A program made the translations under genes and the position numbers. This document shows, one piece after another, positions 1-6,287 of a stretch of DNA of 8,542 bases (its first letter is position 1; every line of letters starts with the position of its first letter). The notes beneath the pieces are model-generated. The model was not told the DNA's origin. It searched no databases and worked only from the letters and a program-made list of their open reading frames with translations. The DNA lies in assembly GCA_020628755.1 (NCBI GenBank), contig JAHDEQ010000132.1, forward strand, positions 1 to 8,542, written 5' to 3'. This DNA comes from Saprospiraceae bacterium (GTDB lineage: Bacteria > Bacteroidota > Bacteroidia > Chitinophagales > Saprospiraceae).

Positions 1-4
1 CGAA

Positions 5-42
5 GGGGTAAAGCCTTAATTTTATTTTCGGTTTTTTACCCC
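5..42. repeat. inverted repeat at the left edge
   Basis: GGGGTAAA (5-12) is the exact reverse complement of TTTACCCC (35-42), and a further G-U pair plus a CC/GG pair can close the inner part. On the + strand no T-tract follows. On the minus strand the sequence leaves the window four bases after the hairpin, so a terminator in that direction cannot be judged. No coding frame is convincing in positions 1-130. Confidence 0.35.
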
Positions 43-130
43 GTTCTCGGTATATAAAGAAATCACTGATATTATCAGATTTATGCTTATTCCTGATTAT
101 GCTTCACTATGAGCGAAATCACTTTAATCT

Positions 131-553
131 ATGAAAAATACAATCCTTTTTCTTTTTCTATTTGCATTTTCCTGCAATACAACTTCTAATTCGTCAAAAG
201 AATCATCCGAACCCAACAAACGACTGCACGATATTTGGGTAGTCGAAAGCATTAATGGTCAAGTCCTCAAACGTGGTATGAAACGCCCTCGGTTTGAAAT
301 GAATTTGACGACGATGAAATTTATGGGAAATGATACTTGTAACGAATTTTTTGGAACAATCAAAAAAGCAACCGCTCGCCAAATTGCATTTGGCGATGTT
401 GCAGGCACTAAAAAACGCTGCCCCGAAATGGAAATTCCAAATCAATTTAGAGAAGCATTTGACCAAACAATGACTTACGAATTAAAGGAATTAAAACTCT
501 ATTTTTTTGACGAAAAAGGAAAAGAAATTTTGGCATTCCAAAAAATTGACTAA
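131..553 (+). CDS. META-domain (HslJ-like) small lipoprotein
   Basis: This is a 140-residue protein with a short hydrophobic leader (residues 4-14) ending in Cys15. The lipobox is imperfect (AFSC), but a Ser/Thr/Asn-rich tether of about 15 residues follows, which suggests a lipoprotein of the cell envelope. The rest (about residues 33-140) reads as one META domain. It has the opening W36-V-V-E-S-I-N-G strand, the DTCNEFFG motif (68-75, matching the family GCNxFxG pattern), a later Cys97-Pro in the position of the family's MACP motif, a helix (QFREAFDQT) and the closing pattern LYFFDEKGKEILAF. The family includes E. coli HslJ, linked to heat and novobiocin resistance, but its biochemical role is unclear, so no specific function is assigned. 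The ATG at 131 is chosen because it gives the signal sequence directly. An earlier ATG at 109 is in another frame. It appears to be a single gene, convergent with ftsK. Confidence 0.85.
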   Translation: MKNTILFLFLFAFSCNTTSNSSKESSEPNKRLHDIWVVESINGQVLKRGMKRPRFEMNLTTMKFMGNDTCNEFFGTIKKATARQIAFGDVAGTKKRCPEMEIPNQFREAFDQTMTYELKELKLYFFDEKGKEILAFQKID

Positions 554-801
554 AAATTAATATATGTTAAAATAAAAAATTAACACTTTTTTGATATTAT
601 TTTTTCAGTCATATCGAAAAAAAGTTTATAACATAATGTATGTGAAATCATCACAATTTGAAAGCACTTTGTTTCCACAAGATTTTTACAAATTGATTAG
701 GGAAGAAAGACTCTTGGTTTTATAAACACATGAGGAAGGTAAATACTATGTAAGCCTTTGTTTATAAGGGTTTGAGCTACTTTTTTACTTCAGTTAGGGG
801 C
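554..801. other. gene-free spacer between convergent genes
   Basis: This AT-rich spacer lies between the lipoprotein gene and the ftsK terminator. It holds a weak hairpin just after the lipoprotein stop and an 8-bp inverted repeat TTATAAAC (720-727) / GTTTATAA (760-767). A 29-codon open frame (636-725) has no visible ribosome site or recognisable family. The 12-nt string TGTTTCCACAAG occurs at 670-681 and again at 850-861, next to the ftsK stop. No RNA gene or mobile element is recognised. Confidence 0.5.
565..592 (+). terminator. weak terminator candidate for the lipoprotein gene
   Basis: TGTTAA (565-570) and TTAACA (580-585) can pair around a 9-nt A-rich loop, and a C plus six T residues follow. 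The stem is short and mostly A-T, so this is a weak candidate. It is placed 12 nt after the stop codon. Confidence 0.25.
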
Positions 802-834
802 AAAAAAAAACCAAACGGACAAGTCCGTTTGGTT
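802..834 (-). terminator. rho-independent terminator of ftsK
   Basis: On the minus strand a perfect 12-bp stem pairs AACCAAACGGAC (834-823 read in reverse complement) with GTCCGTTTGGTT (820-809) around a 2-nt loop. In practice a 4- to 6-nt loop is likely. It runs directly into a stretch of T residues (the nine A residues at 802-810 on the + strand). This is a textbook intrinsic terminator, 37 nt beyond the ftsK stop codon. Confidence 0.93.
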
Positions 835-844
835 GAATTTTGCT

Positions 845-862
845 CCTTGTGTTTCCACAAGG
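845..862 (-). repeat. GAAA-loop hairpin just after the ftsK stop
   Basis: Read on the minus strand, CCTTGTG pairs with CACAAGG as a 7-bp stem closed by a GAAA loop, a stable GNRA-type tetraloop. It lies 8 nt after the ftsK stop codon and upstream of the main terminator, with no T-tract of its own. It could protect the 3' end of the mRNA or be an accessory terminator arm; that role is inference. Confidence 0.5.
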
Positions 863-870
863 ATTGCCTC

Positions 871-3366
871 CTATTTCCTACTCTTTATATCTTCCAAATA
901 CCGTTCCAATTCTACTTCATCATAGATAAGAACTTCTCTGGCTTTGCTCCCTTCCGAAGGGCCAACGATGCCCAAAGCCTCCATTTGATCCATAATCCGA
1001 CCTGCTCGGTTGTAGCCCAGCTTGAGTCGTCTTTGAATCATAGAAGTCGAACCATGTTGATTAGAAACCACCATTCGGGCAGCATCATCAAACAGATCGT
1101 CGAGTTCAGAAAGTTTTAAACCTGACTTGGCAGATATTTCTTCATCGCCATGAAACTCAGGTAGGAAAAATGGTATAGCATATCCTTGTTGATCTCCAAT
1201 GAAATCAATCACTTTTTCTACTTCGGGGGTATCCACAAATGCACATTGCAGACGCAATAAATCACTTCCATACGACAGCAACATATCTCCTTGTCCAATC
1301 AATTGGTCGGCACCGCCTGTATCAATAATCGTCCGTGAATCGACTTTGGCCGTCACCTTAAAGGCCAATCGTGCAGGGAAATTGGCTTTTATCACACCTG
1401 TAATAATATTGACAGAGGGACGTTGAGTTGCAATAATCAAGTGAATACCTACTGCACGAGACAATTGTGCGAGTCGTCCAATAGGCAATTCAATTTCTTT
1501 ACCTGCCGTCATAATCAAATCTGCAAACTCATCAATCACCAATACAATAAAGGGCATAAATCGGTGTCCTTTTTCGGGATTGAGACGGCGAGCTACAAAT
1601 TTTTCATTGTACTCACGAATATTTCGAGCGTGTGCTTTTTTGAGCAAATCATAACGTTGCTCCATCTCAATCGTGAGCGAATTGAGCGTATGTACAACTT
1701 TAGTCGTATCGGTCACAATCGGTTCGTCCAAGCCAGGTAAATAAGCAAGGAAGTGATTCTCCAATTTACTATAGGGAAACAACTCTACTTTTTTAGGATC
1801 TATCAAAACCAATTTGACTTGCGAAGGATGCTTTTTATATAAAAGCGACATCAGAATGGTATTGATACCAACCGATTTACCCTGACCCGTAGCACCTGCT
1901 ATCAGCAGGTGTGGCATCTTCGCCAAGTCTGCTACAAAGACCTCGTTTGAAATAGTTTTACCCAAAGCAATCGGCAAATCCATCTTAGCACGTTTGAATT
2001 TTTCGTGCATCAAAACCTCTTTCAAAGAAACGATTTGCTTGTTCTGATTTGGTACTTCAATACCAATCGTACCTTTACCAGGGATCGGGGCAATGATACG
2101 AATACCCAAAGCTGCCAAACTCAAAGCAATATCGTCCTCTAAGTTTTTGATTTTAGAGATGCGAACCCCAGGGGCAGGCACAATTTCATACAATGTAACC
2201 GTAGGCCCAATGGTAGCTTTTATCTTAGTAATCTCAATTTTATAATTGAGAAGCGTTTCTATAATTTGGTCTTTATTTTGCTCCAGTTCGGCACGGTCTA
2301 TTTCAACCTTATGCTCACTATAATCATTCAATAAGGGCAACACAGGATTCTCGTAAGACGACAAATCCAAGGTCGGGTCATAAGGTTCTGAATGATTTTG
2401 GTTTTCGGTCTGTAAAGCAGTCTGAGCAACAGGTTCAGGACTTTTGGGAGGTGTTATTTCTACATCCGAAGTCGTTTCCGAGGCTGCCGAAGGAGCGGCT
2501 TCTTCTATTTCTAGGGTAGATTCTCCAACTTTTAGCGAGGCTGGTTTTTCTCTTTTTTTCTTTTCTAATTCAAAAGCCAATTGCTCCCCTTCAAGCACCT
2601 TTGGTGCTTCAGCCACCTCGCTCTCAGGAGTAGCCGTTTCTAGTAAAGGAACTTCTTTTTTTTGCTGTTCATTGCTTGGTCGCAGCGTCTCCAAACGGCG
2701 TTTGGCCTCTGCTTGTCGTGCTTGTCGTTTGCGTAAACGTCCGCTAAACAAGTCTCCCAAAAAACCTCTCGAATCATTCATTGCGCTGTCCATGGTCATT
2801 TCATTAAAATCAGGATTATACGTCCAAATGACTACCCCAACCAACATGGCGATGAGCAAAGCAATCATGCCAGGAGCACCCACAAAACTCACAATCCATT
2901 CTGATACATTTGACCCGACAGAGCCACCCCAAGGAAAATTGGAAGTTCTAAAAATAAATCCAAATAAAATGGACAAAAAGAGCATAATAATGAGTGGATT
3001 TCGCACACCTGCCCAATACGAAGAAAAAGCTCTGCCCTTGACTTGATTGACTCCGATAACGCCTAATACATAGACGAATAAGAAAGACGAAACTCCAAAA
3101 AACCAATAGAAAAAGCCATTGGACACAATGGCTCCTAGCCGTCCAAGCCAGTTTGCCATTTCAAACTCACTGTGTGCTAACAATTCCCACGAAAATCGAA
3201 GTACCTTGTCTTGGTCAATCTTCCAAGTAAAAAGATAAGAAGTAAATGCTACCAGTAAATAAAAAGCTGCCAACAAACAAAACACACCCATCAGTTTAGG
3301 GATTCGGTCATCTCTAAACATGTTCAAGGATAATTGTTTGCCTTTTTTGCGCTTAGTCTTAGTCAT
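871..3366 (-). CDS. ftsK: DNA translocase FtsK/SpoIIIE family
   Basis: This 831-residue protein is the septum-located ATP-driven DNA pump that clears and aligns chromosome termini during division. The order of parts is complete. Hydrophobic membrane segments lie near residues 24-47, 84-104, 122-140 and 166-181. A charged, low-complexity linker of about 150 residues (205-350) follows. The alpha and beta motor domains have Walker A GATGQGKSV (491-499) and Walker B FIVLVIDEFAD (606-616), with the ATQRPSVNIITG motif (646-657) after it. The C-terminal gamma winged helix (about 770-815) has the STSMIQRRLKLGYNRAGRIM pattern that reads polar chromosome sequences. The length is usual for Bacteroidota FtsK, whose linker is shorter than in E. 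coli. The start ATG (3366-3364) gives a basic N-terminus before the first membrane segment. The gene stands alone with its own terminator. No TAnnTTTG element was found upstream. Confidence 0.97.
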   Translation of the reverse strand: MTKTKRKKGKQLSLNMFRDDRIPKLMGVFCLLAAFYLLVAFTSYLFTWKIDQDKVLRFSWELLAHSEFEMANWLGRLGAIVSNGFFYWFFGVSSFLFVYVLGVIGVNQVKGRAFSSYWAGVRNPLIIMLFLSILFGFIFRTSNFPWGGSVGSNVSEWIVSFVGAPGMIALLIAMLVGVVIWTYNPDFNEMTMDSAMNDSRGFLGDLFSGRLRKRQARQAEAKRRLETLRPSNEQQKKEVPLLETATPESEVAEAPKVLEGEQLAFELEKKKREKPASLKVGESTLEIEEAAPSAASETTSDVEITPPKSPEPVAQTALQTENQNHSEPYDPTLDLSSYENPVLPLLNDYSEHKVEIDRAELEQNKDQIIETLLNYKIEITKIKATIGPTVTLYEIVPAPGVRISKIKNLEDDIALSLAALGIRIIAPIPGKGTIGIEVPNQNKQIVSLKEVLMHEKFKRAKMDLPIALGKTISNEVFVADLAKMPHLLIAGATGQGKSVGINTILMSLLYKKHPSQVKLVLIDPKKVELFPYSKLENHFLAYLPGLDEPIVTDTTKVVHTLNSLTIEMEQRYDLLKKAHARNIREYNEKFVARRLNPEKGHRFMPFIVLVIDEFADLIMTAGKEIELPIGRLAQLSRAVGIHLIIATQRPSVNIITGVIKANFPARLAFKVTAKVDSRTIIDTGGADQLIGQGDMLLSYGSDLLRLQCAFVDTPEVEKVIDFIGDQQGYAIPFFLPEFHGDEEISAKSGLKLSELDDLFDDAARMVVSNQHGSTSMIQRRLKLGYNRAGRIMDQMEALGIVGPSEGSKAREVLIYDEVELERYLEDIKSRK

Positions 3367-3749
3367 GAATATTAAGTAATAATAGTGTTGGAATTTGATT
3401 AAAATATAACTGTATAACTGATAATTGAGTAACGAAATAGAAAAACTATAAGTGTCAATCGTTACGCATTAAAAAGTTATTCGTTAATAAATAAAACTCC
3501 AAGTGTTTCTCAAATTGGTTTTCCTCTTAAAGGAGAAAATAGTATGTCTTGTTTTGAACCCTGCAAGTTAGCAATTATTTGAAGATATTGGAAAGGATAA
3601 GATTATTTTTAATATGAACTGTTTATTTATTTCGACAAAATCAATATTATTAAAATATAATTTTTTAGACCTGTAATTTTACCTATATTTGATAGTGTAC
3701 TCATTCAATCATTTTTGCATGCATAAATGGATGCATTAAATTAAGTAAA
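3367..3749. other. divergent spacer between ftsK and the dehydrogenase cluster
   Basis: This 383-nt, very AT-rich region must hold the promoters of both flanking genes. On the + strand a TATATTTG element is present at 3684-3691. Near 3719-3736 the sequence has repeated TGCAT/ATGCA elements that can pair (TGCAT at 3720-3724 with ATGCA at 3731-3735). A 12-codon open frame at 3544-3582 is preceded by AAGGAG at 3530-3535, 8 nt before its ATG, but nothing else supports it as a gene. No RNA gene or mobile element is recognised. Confidence 0.5.
3684..3691 (+). promoter_or_regulatory. TAnnTTTG -7 element for the dehydrogenase cluster
   Basis: TATATTTG matches the Bacteroidota primary-sigma -7 consensus TAnnTTTG and lies 58 nt before the dehydrogenase start codon. 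The upstream -33 region (about 3658-3668) is T-rich but has no clean TTG, so the match rests on one half of the promoter. Initiation a few bases downstream would give a leader of about 50 nt. Confidence 0.5.
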
Positions 3750-5462
3750 ATGCCATTATTTGATGATAAAAGTCCCATTGAATACGATGCTATTGTCGTA
3801 GGAACAGGAATTAGTGGCGGTTGGGCAGCCAAAGAACTTTGTGAAAAAGGAATCAAAACGCTAGTCTTAGATCGTGGCCGCAACGTGCGGCACGTTGCGG
3901 ACTACCCAACAATGAATCTCGATAAATGGGAATTACCCAATCACGACAAACCTTCGCAAGAAGACCTCAAAGATTATGAAAAACAAAAAAGAACAGGTTA
4001 TACCGTAACTCCTAGTCGCCGACACTTTTTTGTAAAAGATACGGAGCATCCTTATCAGGAGGTCGAGGGCAAGCGTTTTGACTGGATTCGGGGCTATCAT
4101 GTAGGTGGGCGCAGCCTCATGTGGGGGCGACAAAGCTATCGTTGGAGTGATATTGATTTTACGGCCAATGCAAGAGAAGGAATCGGAGTAGATTGGCCTA
4201 TTCGCTATAAAGATATTGCGCCTTGGTATTCGCATGTCGAGAAATTTGTGGGTATCAGTGGTAGCAAAGAGGGCTTGCCCCAACTACCCGATGGCGAGTT
4301 TTTGCCTCCTATGGACTTGAATTGTGTCGAAGAAAAATTCCGAGATGCTATAAAATCTACCTTTCCAGAACGAACCCTAACCATTGGGCGTTCGGCTCAT
4401 ATTACTAAAGGTAATATTGGCTCGCGCGGAACTTGTCAATCCCGCAATCGCTGTATGCGAGGTTGCCCGTATGGAGCATATTTTAGTAGCAATTCTTCTA
4501 CACTTCCTGCGGCGGAGGCAACTGGCAATATGACTTTACGGCCCGACTCTATCGTACATGAATTGATTTATGATGAGAAAAAAGAAAAAGTAACAGGCGT
4601 TCGAGTAATTGACCGTTTGACGAAAAAGACCTATGAATTCAAAGCTAGAATCATTTTCTTAAATGCTTCTGCCATCGCTTCCACATCCATTTTGATGCAA
4701 TCCAAATCAAAGCGTTTTCCAAATGGCTTAGGCAATCGAAGTGGCGAATTAGGTCACAATATTATGGATCATCATTTTCATGTAGGAGCAAGTGCCGATG
4801 TCGAAGGCTTTGAAGACAAATACTATAAAGGTCGCCGACCCAACGGCTTTTATATTCCAAAATTCAGAAATAATGATGCGGCGACCAAACATAAAAACTT
4901 CCTTCGAGGCTATGGCTTTCAAGGGGGTGGAAGTCGTGAAAACTGGATGCGAGGCGTTGCCGAAATGCAAATTGGCGGTGCTTTCAAAGACAGCTTGATG
5001 CAGCCAGGCAACTGGCGCATTGGCATGAATGGTTTTGGTGAAGTTCTTCCTTACCACGACAATAAATTGACCCTCGATTACGAAAACCTCGACGATTGGG
5101 GCTTGCCAACCGTCATTTTTGATACCGAGATTAAAGAAAATGAACTAGAAATGCGTAAAGATATGCAAGCGACTGCCGTCGAAATGATGGAAGCGGCAGG
5201 CTTCAAAAATGTTCATGGTTATGAAAACTCTTATGGAGTTGGACTGGGCATCCATGAAATGGGAACAGCTCGTATGGGCAAAGACCCCAAAACTTCAATC
5301 CTCAATGGTTGGAATCAAGTCCACGAAGCCAAAAATGTCTTCGTCACCGATGGAGCTTGTATGACTTCGTCTGCTTGCGTCAATCCTTCCTTGACTTATA
5401 TGGCATTGACTGCCCGAGCAGCCGACTACGCCGTTAAAGAATTGAAAAAACAGAATCTGTAA
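3750..5462 (+). CDS. GMC-family FAD-dependent sugar dehydrogenase, catalytic subunit
   Basis: This 570-residue flavoprotein oxidises a sugar or glycoside hydroxyl and is related to gluconate 2-dehydrogenase alpha and glucoside 3-dehydrogenase subunits. The FAD-binding Rossmann motif GTGISGG is at 18-24, with the ribose-binding acid at D41 (LVLDRGR). GYHVGGRSLMWGRQ (115-128) is the second GMC signature. The C-terminal catalytic pair is H502 (IHEMGTARMG) and N545 (CVNPSLTYMALTARA). C229, C235 and C239 form a CX5CX3C cluster before a Pro. Related dehydrogenases use cysteines near this site for an iron-sulfur cluster, but whether these bind one is inference. There is no signal peptide or membrane anchor. 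The next gene encodes the Tat-signal small subunit, so export as a folded complex is likely. The start at 3750 is the only in-frame ATG after an upstream stop at 3693; no Shine-Dalgarno is seen, as is usual here. The substrate cannot be read from the sequence; a 3-keto-glycoside route is plausible. Confidence 0.92.
   Translation: MPLFDDKSPIEYDAIVVGTGISGGWAAKELCEKGIKTLVLDRGRNVRHVADYPTMNLDKWELPNHDKPSQEDLKDYEKQKRTGYTVTPSRRHFFVKDTEHPYQEVEGKRFDWIRGYHVGGRSLMWGRQSYRWSDIDFTANAREGIGVDWPIRYKDIAPWYSHVEKFVGISGSKEGLPQLPDGEFLPPMDLNCVEEKFRDAIKSTFPERTLTIGRSAHITKGNIGSRGTCQSRNRCMRGCPYGAYFSSNSSTLPAAEATGNMTLRPDSIVHELIYDEKKEKVTGVRVIDRLTKKTYEFKARIIFLNASAIASTSILMQSKSKRFPNGLGNRSGELGHNIMDHHFHVGASADVEGFEDKYYKGRRPNGFYIPKFRNNDAATKHKNFLRGYGFQGGGSRENWMRGVAEMQIGGAFKDSLMQPGNWRIGMNGFGEVLPYHDNKLTLDYENLDDWGLPTVIFDTEIKENELEMRKDMQATAVEMMEAAGFKNVHGYENSYGVGLGIHEMGTARMGKDPKTSILNGWNQVHEAKNVFVTDGACMTSSACVNPSLTYMALTARAADYAVKELKKQNL
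3878..3900. repeat. GC-rich palindrome inside the dehydrogenase gene
   Basis: CCGCAACGTG (3878-3887) and CACGTTGCGG (3891-3900) form a perfect 10-bp stem with a 3-nt CGG loop. It covers codons of the segment RGRNVRHVADY just after the FAD site. The encoded residues look normal for the family, so this is not an insertion. The local GC content is far above the surrounding gene. Confidence 0.6.
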
Positions 5463-5465
5463 AAC

Positions 5466-5539
5466 ACGTGTTCAGGTATCTATGTTTGCACGTATTCACG
5501 TTCATTTTTCAACGTGAATACGTGAATACTCGAACACGT
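5466..5539. repeat. octamer-built long hairpin, copy 1
   Basis: This structure fills the 91-nt gap between the dehydrogenase and its small subunit. A perfect 14-bp inner stem CACGTATTCACGTT (5489-5502) pairs with 5511-5524 around an 8-nt loop. An outer 8-bp stem ACGTGTTC (5466-5473) pairs with 5532-5539. Both arms are made of 8-nt units: CGTGTTCA, GGTATCTA and so on from 5467 on the left, and CGTGAATA twice from 5513 on the right. The left arm has 15 nt between the two stems and the right arm has 7, a difference of exactly one unit. It has no T-tract fit for termination, except a T5 run at 5546-5550, 6 nt beyond the stem. Confidence 0.8.
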
Positions 5540-5553
5540 ACAAACTTTTTAGA

Positions 5554-6201
5554 ATGAACAGAAGAAATGCAATCAGAAATATAGGAATTGGAGCAGGAAT
5601 AACTATTAGTGCAGGAGCATTGGCAACGCTTTTTTCATCTTGCCAATCAGAAATGGCTGTAGAGAAAGACAATTGGAAACCTCAGTTTCTGGCAGAAACC
5701 GATGCTTCTTTGCTCGATGAATTGTCCGATATTATCCTTCCTGCAACAGATACACCTGGTGCAAAAGAAGCCAAAGTAGTGCGTTATATGGATATGATGA
5801 TAAAAAATATTTACAAAGCCGAAGACCAAGAAGCTTTTAATTTAGGTTTAACAGGTTTTAAAAATTTACTTCAAAAAGAACAAGAAGTTGAGCCAACAAA
5901 AGCCAAGCGCAAGCACTTGGCGGCCATGCTAGACAAACACATGGTCAATCTAAGCGAAGAGCAACTTGCCGAAGCGATGAAATTGCTCAATAGCGATGCG
6001 CCCGACCCCAAAGCTGAAGGAGCAGCCGAGCATCCATATTACATTACACAATTTTTAGCCTCGCTTCGCAATTTGACGATAGCGGGTTATTTCGGTAGCG
6101 AACTTATTGCGACCAATCACCTCAATTATTTGCCTGTCCCAGGACCTTATCAGGGCTGCATACCACTCGAAGAAGTCGATGGTAAAGCCTGGGCCTTATA
6201 A
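5554..6201 (+). CDS. Tat-exported gluconate 2-dehydrogenase subunit 3-like protein
   Basis: This is a 215-residue small subunit (gluconate_2-dh3 type) that partners the GMC dehydrogenase encoded just upstream. The N-terminus MNRRNAIRNIG carries twin arginines (3-4) followed by a hydrophobic stretch (about 10-27), ending in LFSSC with Cys30 as a possible lipidation site. A Tat-exported lipoprotein facing the periplasm is therefore likely. The mature part opens with the family pattern LLDELSDIILPATDTPGAKEAKVVRYMDM (53-81; key residues D55, I60, P63, D66, P68, G69), is largely helical, and ends with HPYYITQFLASLRNLTIAGYFGSE (160-183) and LPVPGPYQGCIPL (193-205), typical of the C-terminus. Such subunits are needed to carry and mature the catalytic subunit; no redox cofactor motif is visible here. 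The gene is separated from its partner by the hairpin repeat, so translation is not coupled. ATG 5554 is preferred because it supplies the complete Tat motif. Confidence 0.88.
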   Translation: MNRRNAIRNIGIGAGITISAGALATLFSSCQSEMAVEKDNWKPQFLAETDASLLDELSDIILPATDTPGAKEAKVVRYMDMMIKNIYKAEDQEAFNLGLTGFKNLLQKEQEVEPTKAKRKHLAAMLDKHMVNLSEEQLAEAMKLLNSDAPDPKAEGAAEHPYYITQFLASLRNLTIAGYFGSELIATNHLNYLPVPGPYQGCIPLEEVDGKAWAL

Positions 6202-6210
6202 CGAACGCAC

Positions 6211-6279
6211 GTGTTCAAGTATCCACGTGTTCATGTTCGAATTGGACATGAACACGTGAATACGTTGATACGTGAACAC
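6211..6279. repeat. octamer-built long hairpin, copy 2
   Basis: This structure fills the 86-nt gap before the isomerase gene. The inner stem CACGTGTTCATGTTC (6224-6238) pairs with 6244-6258 (15 bp with one G-U) around a 5-nt loop. The outer stem 6211-6223 (GTGTTCAAGTATC) pairs with 6267-6279 with one mismatch. The only asymmetry is 8 extra bases at 6259-6266 on the right arm, exactly one unit. The right arm reads as tandem octamers from 6249: TGAACACG, TGAATACG, then TTGATACG and TGAACACT. The left arm starts with the same CGTGTTCA unit as copy 1, and its next unit differs at two positions. Confidence 0.8.
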
Positions 6280-6287
6280 TCAATAAA

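Noticed and set aside
636..725. 29-codon open frame on the + strand in the spacer after the lipoprotein gene
   Set aside because: It has no ribosome site, no family resemblance and a length expected by chance in this sequence.
720..767. TTATAAAC / GTTTATAA inverted repeat as ends of a small mobile element
   Set aside because: The arms are only 8 bp and A-T rich, with no target duplication visible and only about 32 nt between them.
2444..3046. 200-codon open frame on the + strand opposite ftsK
   Set aside because: It is antisense to the linker and membrane part of a complete, well-recognised ftsK. Its Ser-rich composition is the complement of the linker codons, and it shows no domain.
3878..3900. 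Insertion of a mobile palindrome into the dehydrogenase gene
   Set aside because: The encoded residues are collinear with what is expected for the family at this place, with no added or shifted segment.
3933..4283. 116-codon open frame on the minus strand within the dehydrogenase gene
   Set aside because: It lies wholly within a conserved GMC coding region and shows no recognisable protein features.
5466..5550. Hairpin copy 1 plus T5 as an intrinsic terminator between the two dehydrogenase subunits
   Set aside because: The T run is short and 6 nt removed from the stem, and termination here would separate two subunits of the same complex. Partial attenuation cannot be excluded.
5466..6279. 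CRISPR-like reading of the repeated octamers
   Set aside because: The units are 8 nt, directly tandem and palindromic across arms, without unique spacers of constant length and without cas genes nearby.
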